Below, piece after piece: positions 5,422 to 5,492 of a stretch of DNA of 5,492 nucleotides (the stretch's first letter is position 1; each line of letters starts with the position of its first letter). The position numbers and the translations under genes are program-made. Source of the stretch: Desulfatibacillaceae bacterium (GTDB lineage Bacteria > Desulfobacterota > Desulfobacteria > Desulfobacterales > Desulfatibacillaceae); contig JASEHB010000190.1 in the NCBI GenBank assembly GCA_030018745.1, positions 1 to 5,492 of the forward strand, written 5' to 3'. The notes below the pieces were generated by a model, which searched no databases, had not been told where the DNA came from, and was given only the letters and a program-made list of their open reading frames with translations.

Positions 5422-5492
5422 ATGTGTGAAGCCAATGCATATTTGCTCAAGGACTCTGGCGAGGAACTGGTGATGGAGGCCGTTGACACGGT
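5422..5492 (+). CDS. cooT: CooT-family nickel-binding protein, 3'-truncated by the window edge
   Basis: Only the first 23 codons and two bases of the next are visible: MCEANAYLLKDSGEELVMEAVDT. This matches the N-terminus of the small CooT proteins (usually 60-70 residues), which begin Met-Cys, then xAN-Y-L-K-(D)-G-EEL-ME-V. In Rhodospirillum rubrum CooT, Cys2 binds Ni(II), and the protein supports nickel supply to carbon monoxide dehydrogenase; the same cysteine is present here. The start is clear from AAGGAGA (5409-5415) at 6 bases. The gene follows DUF3842 by 57 bp on the same strand. Some members of the family sit away from CO dehydrogenase genes, so the client enzyme here is unknown. Confidence rests on a short but distinctive stretch. 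Confidence 0.8.
   Translation, partial: MCEANAYLLKDSGEELVMEAVDT

Overview
The window reads as an ordinary bacterial chromosome of moderate-to-high GC. The gene types fit an anaerobe of the Desulfobacterota (former Deltaproteobacteria) kind: an Rrf2 regulator with iron-sulphur ligands, a beta-carbonic anhydrase, a DUF3842 protein and a CooT-type nickel protein. The taxon is an inference from gene content and style; no rRNA or other taxonomic marker is present. The outer-membrane beta-barrel does show a Gram-negative cell.

Layout from left to right. Bases 1-855 hold the 3' three quarters of an RNase D gene on the plus strand. It converges on an unrecognised gene of about 303 codons on the minus strand (967-1878). 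A terminator-like hairpin for that gene lies near 867-902. A divergent intergenic region of about 255 bp (1879-2133) holds a dyad, an 11-bp direct repeat and a hairpin. A secreted outer-membrane beta-barrel gene (2134-2922) follows, closed by a very strong intrinsic terminator (2980-3014).

After the terminator a new plus-strand gene series starts from a good sigma70-like promoter (3088-3117): an Rrf2 regulator with three spaced cysteines, a beta-carbonic anhydrase, a NYN/YacP-type ribonuclease, a DUF3842 protein with a glycine-rich nucleotide-binding-like loop, and the first 23 codons of a CooT-family nickel-binding protein that runs off the right edge. Gaps inside the series are 47-97 bp, and several contain hairpins without T-tracts. 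That fits one transcript with processing or differential expression, but does not prove it.

How the genes may work together. RNase D, the minus-strand gene and the barrel look like independent single-gene units. The right half could be a small module under an Fe-S-sensing Rrf2 protein: carbonic anhydrase supplies CO2/bicarbonate and CooT handles nickel, possibly for carbon monoxide dehydrogenase in one-carbon metabolism, with DUF3842 as an unassigned partner of CooT. This link is a hypothesis. No mobile element, CRISPR array, tRNA, rRNA or clear defence system was found.
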